Positions 32,141-34,022 of a stretch of 34,022 nucleotides of DNA are shown piece by piece (the stretch's first letter is position 1; each line of letters begins with the position of its first letter). The DNA comes from JBBAEA01 sp041656175 (GTDB lineage: Bacteria > Myxococcota_A > Bradymonadia > UBA4248): the NCBI GenBank assembly GCA_041656175.1, contig JBBAEA010000016.1, positions 1-34,022 of the forward strand, given 5' to 3'. Under the pieces are notes generated by a model that made no database searches, was not told the DNA's origin, and saw only the letters and a program-made list of their open reading frames with translations. The position numbers and the translations under genes are program-made.

Positions 32141-32169
32141 TTGAGATCCGCGAACCAAAGGGGTAGACT
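32141..32169 (+). promoter_or_regulatory. Sigma-70-type promoter of glgC
   Basis: TTGAGA (32141-32146), 17-nt spacer, TAGACT (32164-32169), about 50 nt before the start, with AGGAGG at 32211-32216 as ribosome site. Confidence 0.55.
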
Positions 32170-32219
32170 ACATTAATGATGCGCGATGGATGTGCCATTG
32201 CTTAGCTTTAGGAGGTCGT

Positions 32220-33500
32220 ATGAATCGTGTTGTAGCAGTGATTTTGGGTGGTGGACGCGGGAGTCGTTTGTTTCCTCTGACGCATGAGCGCGCAAAGCCA
32301 GCAGTGCCGCTGTTTGGAAAATATAGGCTAATCGACATTACGATTTCGAACTGTATTAATTCTGGCATTAACAGCGTTTTTGTGTTGACGCAGTTTTTGT
32401 CGGCGAGTTTGCATCGTCATATTATGATGACGTACAAGTTCGATGCGTTTAGTAAGGGCTTTGTAGAAATTTTGGCGGCCGAGCAGACGGAGCGCAGTCA
32501 GGAGTGGTTCATGGGAACGGCGGATGCGGTGCGTTCGACGCTGCACCACATTCAGCATTTTGGCAATCAGGAAGCGTTGATTCTTTCGGGAGATCATCTT
32601 TATAGAATGGATTATTCGAAGATGATCGATGAACACCGTGCAAAATCCGCCGAATTGACGATTGCTGTGTATTTAGTCAATAAAGAAGATGCTTCTCGTA
32701 TGGGGCTTATGCGCGTGAATGATGAGGGGATGGTGGAGGAGTTTGTTGAAAAGCCTACCGACCCCAAAGTGATTGAGCGCTTCCGTGCGCCGGCTTCACT
32801 GATTAAGCGCGCTGGGCTCAACGAAAATGATGCGTGGTATTTGGCGAGTATGGGGATTTATGTCTTTAACTCCGATACGCTAGGGGAGAGCCTAAAGAGC
32901 CCCGATAATGATTTTGGTAGCCAAATTATTCCTGGCCTCATTGGGAAGTCTCGTATTAATACCTTTTTGCACGAAGGATACTGGGCGGATATTGGAACCA
33001 TTTCGGCGTTTTATGAGGCAAATATCATGGCGACGCGTGTGCATGCGCCATTCCCCTTGTATAGCCCAGGTAACCCGATTTTTACGCACATGCGTTCACT
33101 GGCACCCGCTATTGTGATTCGCTCCGCGATCCGCGATAGCTTGATTTCAGAGGGCAGCGATATTCATGGCGCCATCATTAGTGATTCCGTTATTGGTGTA
33201 CGCTCCATCATTCGCCCCGGTGCAACGCTCAAAGAAGTCATCATGATGGGCGCCGACTACTACGAAGAGGAGAGCCCGCAGCCCATGGATCCCGATAGTG
33301 AGGGATACGTTCCGCTTGGTATTGGGCGAAACGTCACGATGGAGCATTGCATTGTCGACAAAAACGCAAGAATTGGTGACGGCGTCATCATTCGGCGACA
33401 CGACGATGGAGTCAACGTCGATGGCGAATACTACTGCATTCGCGACGGTATCACCGTTATTCCTAAGCATGCAGTCATACCCCCTGGCACCGTCATCTAA
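32220..33500 (+). CDS. glgC: Glucose-1-phosphate adenylyltransferase (ADP-glucose pyrophosphorylase)
   Basis: 426 residues from ATG 32220 (AGGAGG 3 nt upstream), preferred to an upstream in-frame start at 32190. Nucleotidyltransferase core: ILGGGRGSRLFPLT (8-21) for ATP/phosphate, RAKPAVPLFGKYRLID, the catalytic Asp in LSGDHLYRMDY, VEKPTDP for glucose-1-P, and YWADIGT. The C-terminal left-handed beta helix (hexapeptide repeats, from ~300) carries the allosteric site; the N-terminal loop keeps basic residues. It makes ADP-glucose for glycogen synthesis. No other glg gene is adjacent, but the GH13 enzyme at 7746 may act on the same polymer. Confidence 0.97.
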   Translation: MNRVVAVILGGGRGSRLFPLTHERAKPAVPLFGKYRLIDITISNCINSGINSVFVLTQFLSASLHRHIMMTYKFDAFSKGFVEILAAEQTERSQEWFMGTADAVRSTLHHIQHFGNQEALILSGDHLYRMDYSKMIDEHRAKSAELTIAVYLVNKEDASRMGLMRVNDEGMVEEFVEKPTDPKVIERFRAPASLIKRAGLNENDAWYLASMGIYVFNSDTLGESLKSPDNDFGSQIIPGLIGKSRINTFLHEGYWADIGTISAFYEANIMATRVHAPFPLYSPGNPIFTHMRSLAPAIVIRSAIRDSLISEGSDIHGAIISDSVIGVRSIIRPGATLKEVIMMGADYYEEESPQPMDPDSEGYVPLGIGRNVTMEHCIVDKNARIGDGVIIRRHDDGVNVDGEYYCIRDGITVIPKHAVIPPGTVI

Positions 33501-33505
33501 TTTTC

Positions 33506-33700
33506 TTTTTTTTCTTTGCAATTTTGGACTATTTCGTCGTCGGCGGGGTCGTTTGGCGCGGTCACGACCTTTTTTCTTTGCAATTTTGTGCGTCTTCGTC
33601 GTCAGCGGCGTCGCTCATCTCGGTCACGACCCTGAGGTCGCTCCTTCGATTCGCTCCTTGCTTCCTAGAATCCGCATCAAAATTGCAAAGAAAAGCGTTT
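33506..33700 (+). repeat. Inverted-repeat element R3, partial copy plus full copy 2
   Basis: A truncated copy (33510-33570) beginning TTTTCTTTGCAATTTT is followed by a full copy with perfect 16-bp inverted ends TTTTCTTTGCAATTTT (33572-33587) / AAAATTGCAAAGAAAA (33679-33694) and the inner GACC-CTGA-GGTC hairpin. Homologous to the minus strand of 22632-22754; where that copy has GCC/GGC in the arms this one has GCA/TGC, a compensated change. Begins right after glgC. Confidence 0.8.
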
Positions 33701-33751
33701 TTCTTCTTTTTTTTATGGTTCTAGGCTGAAAGACGTTTTTCTTTTTTATTT

Positions 33752-33976
33752 GGTAGGGGCAGGTTTCAAACCTGCCCCAATTCGTTAATCGTTTTTGTAA
33801 TGGCAAAGAAAAGCATTTTTTCTCTAATTTGGTATGGGCAGGTTTCAAACCTGCCCCAATCCGTTAATCGTTTTTGTAATGGCAAAGAAAAGCATTTTTT
33901 CTCTAATTTGGTATGGGCAGGTTTCAAACCTGCCCCAATCCGTTAATCGTTTTTGTAATGGCAAAGAAAAAAAGAG
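33752..33976 (+). repeat. Three tandem 79-bp repeats with a long perfect palindrome
   Basis: Units start at 33752, 33831 and 33910 (exact 79-bp period; the last is truncated). Each has GGGCAGGTTTCAAACCTGCCC as a perfect palindrome (the first unit extends by one GC pair), then TCGTTTTTGTAATGGCAAAGAAAAGC, whose end resembles the right arm of element R3. Units 2 and 3 are almost identical, and unit 1 differs slightly. The remaining sequence to the window end is G-rich and without a gene. Confidence 0.9.
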
Positions 33977-34022
33977 TGCTTTCTTTTTTGAAGGGGAGGG
34001 GGTTTGGGGGAGGGGAAACTTT

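Overview
The window looks like a chromosomal segment of a Gram-negative bacterium of the myxobacteria / Bradymonadota ('deltaproteobacterial') type. This is an inference from content: two Hanks-type Ser/Thr protein kinases (one fused to an AAA ATPase and helical repeats), a large cysteine-rich lipoprotein, secreted TPR and C-terminal-Phe envelope proteins, and an abundance of intergenic hairpin repeats. I saw no rRNA, tRNA, CRISPR array or intact insertion sequence.

Layout. 1-3109 (minus): kinase-ATPase regulator, running off the left edge. 3110-3826: hairpin repeat elements. 3827-7297 (minus): a cysteine-rich lipoprotein gene split by one in-frame TAG at 6956-6958. 7746-9149 (plus): GH13 alpha-amylase-family enzyme with its own promoter. 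9179-9830: tandem 102-bp repeats. 9911-11653 (minus): secreted TPR protein with promoter and terminator. 11846-13255 (minus): DUF2185/Imm33-like protein. 13552-14821 (minus): coupled TcdA and FCP1-type HAD phosphatase genes, bracketed by two inverted, nearly identical hairpin repeats. 15115-19039 (minus): kinase, glmS and an envelope protein in one tight run. 19169-22045 (minus): Clp-type AAA+ unfoldase. 22046-22946: repeats. 22947-23771 (plus): metal-dependent cyclase-family enzyme. 24054-26755 (plus): unknown protein, PqqD-like RRE protein, HprK-like kinase and B2-like cysteine peptidase, followed 75 nt later by a HutH-family MIO enzyme (26831-28351). 28553-29341 (minus): paralogue of the 15115-15726 protein. 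30021-32000 (plus): DsbA/HCCA-isomerase-like protein with a large unrecognised C-terminal part. 32220-33500 (plus): glgC. 33501-end: repeats.

How it fits together. GlgC makes ADP-glucose for glycogen and the GH13 enzyme would act on alpha-glucans. GlmS feeds amino-sugar and envelope synthesis and is co-transcribed with a transmembrane kinase. The most unusual gene set is the PqqD/HprK/B2 trio. It has three of the parts found in phosphorylating lasso-peptide pathways (RRE, HprK-like kinase, B2 leader peptidase), but no asparagine-synthetase-like cyclase or precursor is visible. It sits next to a MIO enzyme whose Ala-Ser-Gly triad reads Ala-Cys-Gly.

The second unusual feature is a family of intergenic elements about 100-150 bp long. 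They keep their outer flanks and apical loop but swap the stem sequence on both sides at once, which points to selection for a folded form.
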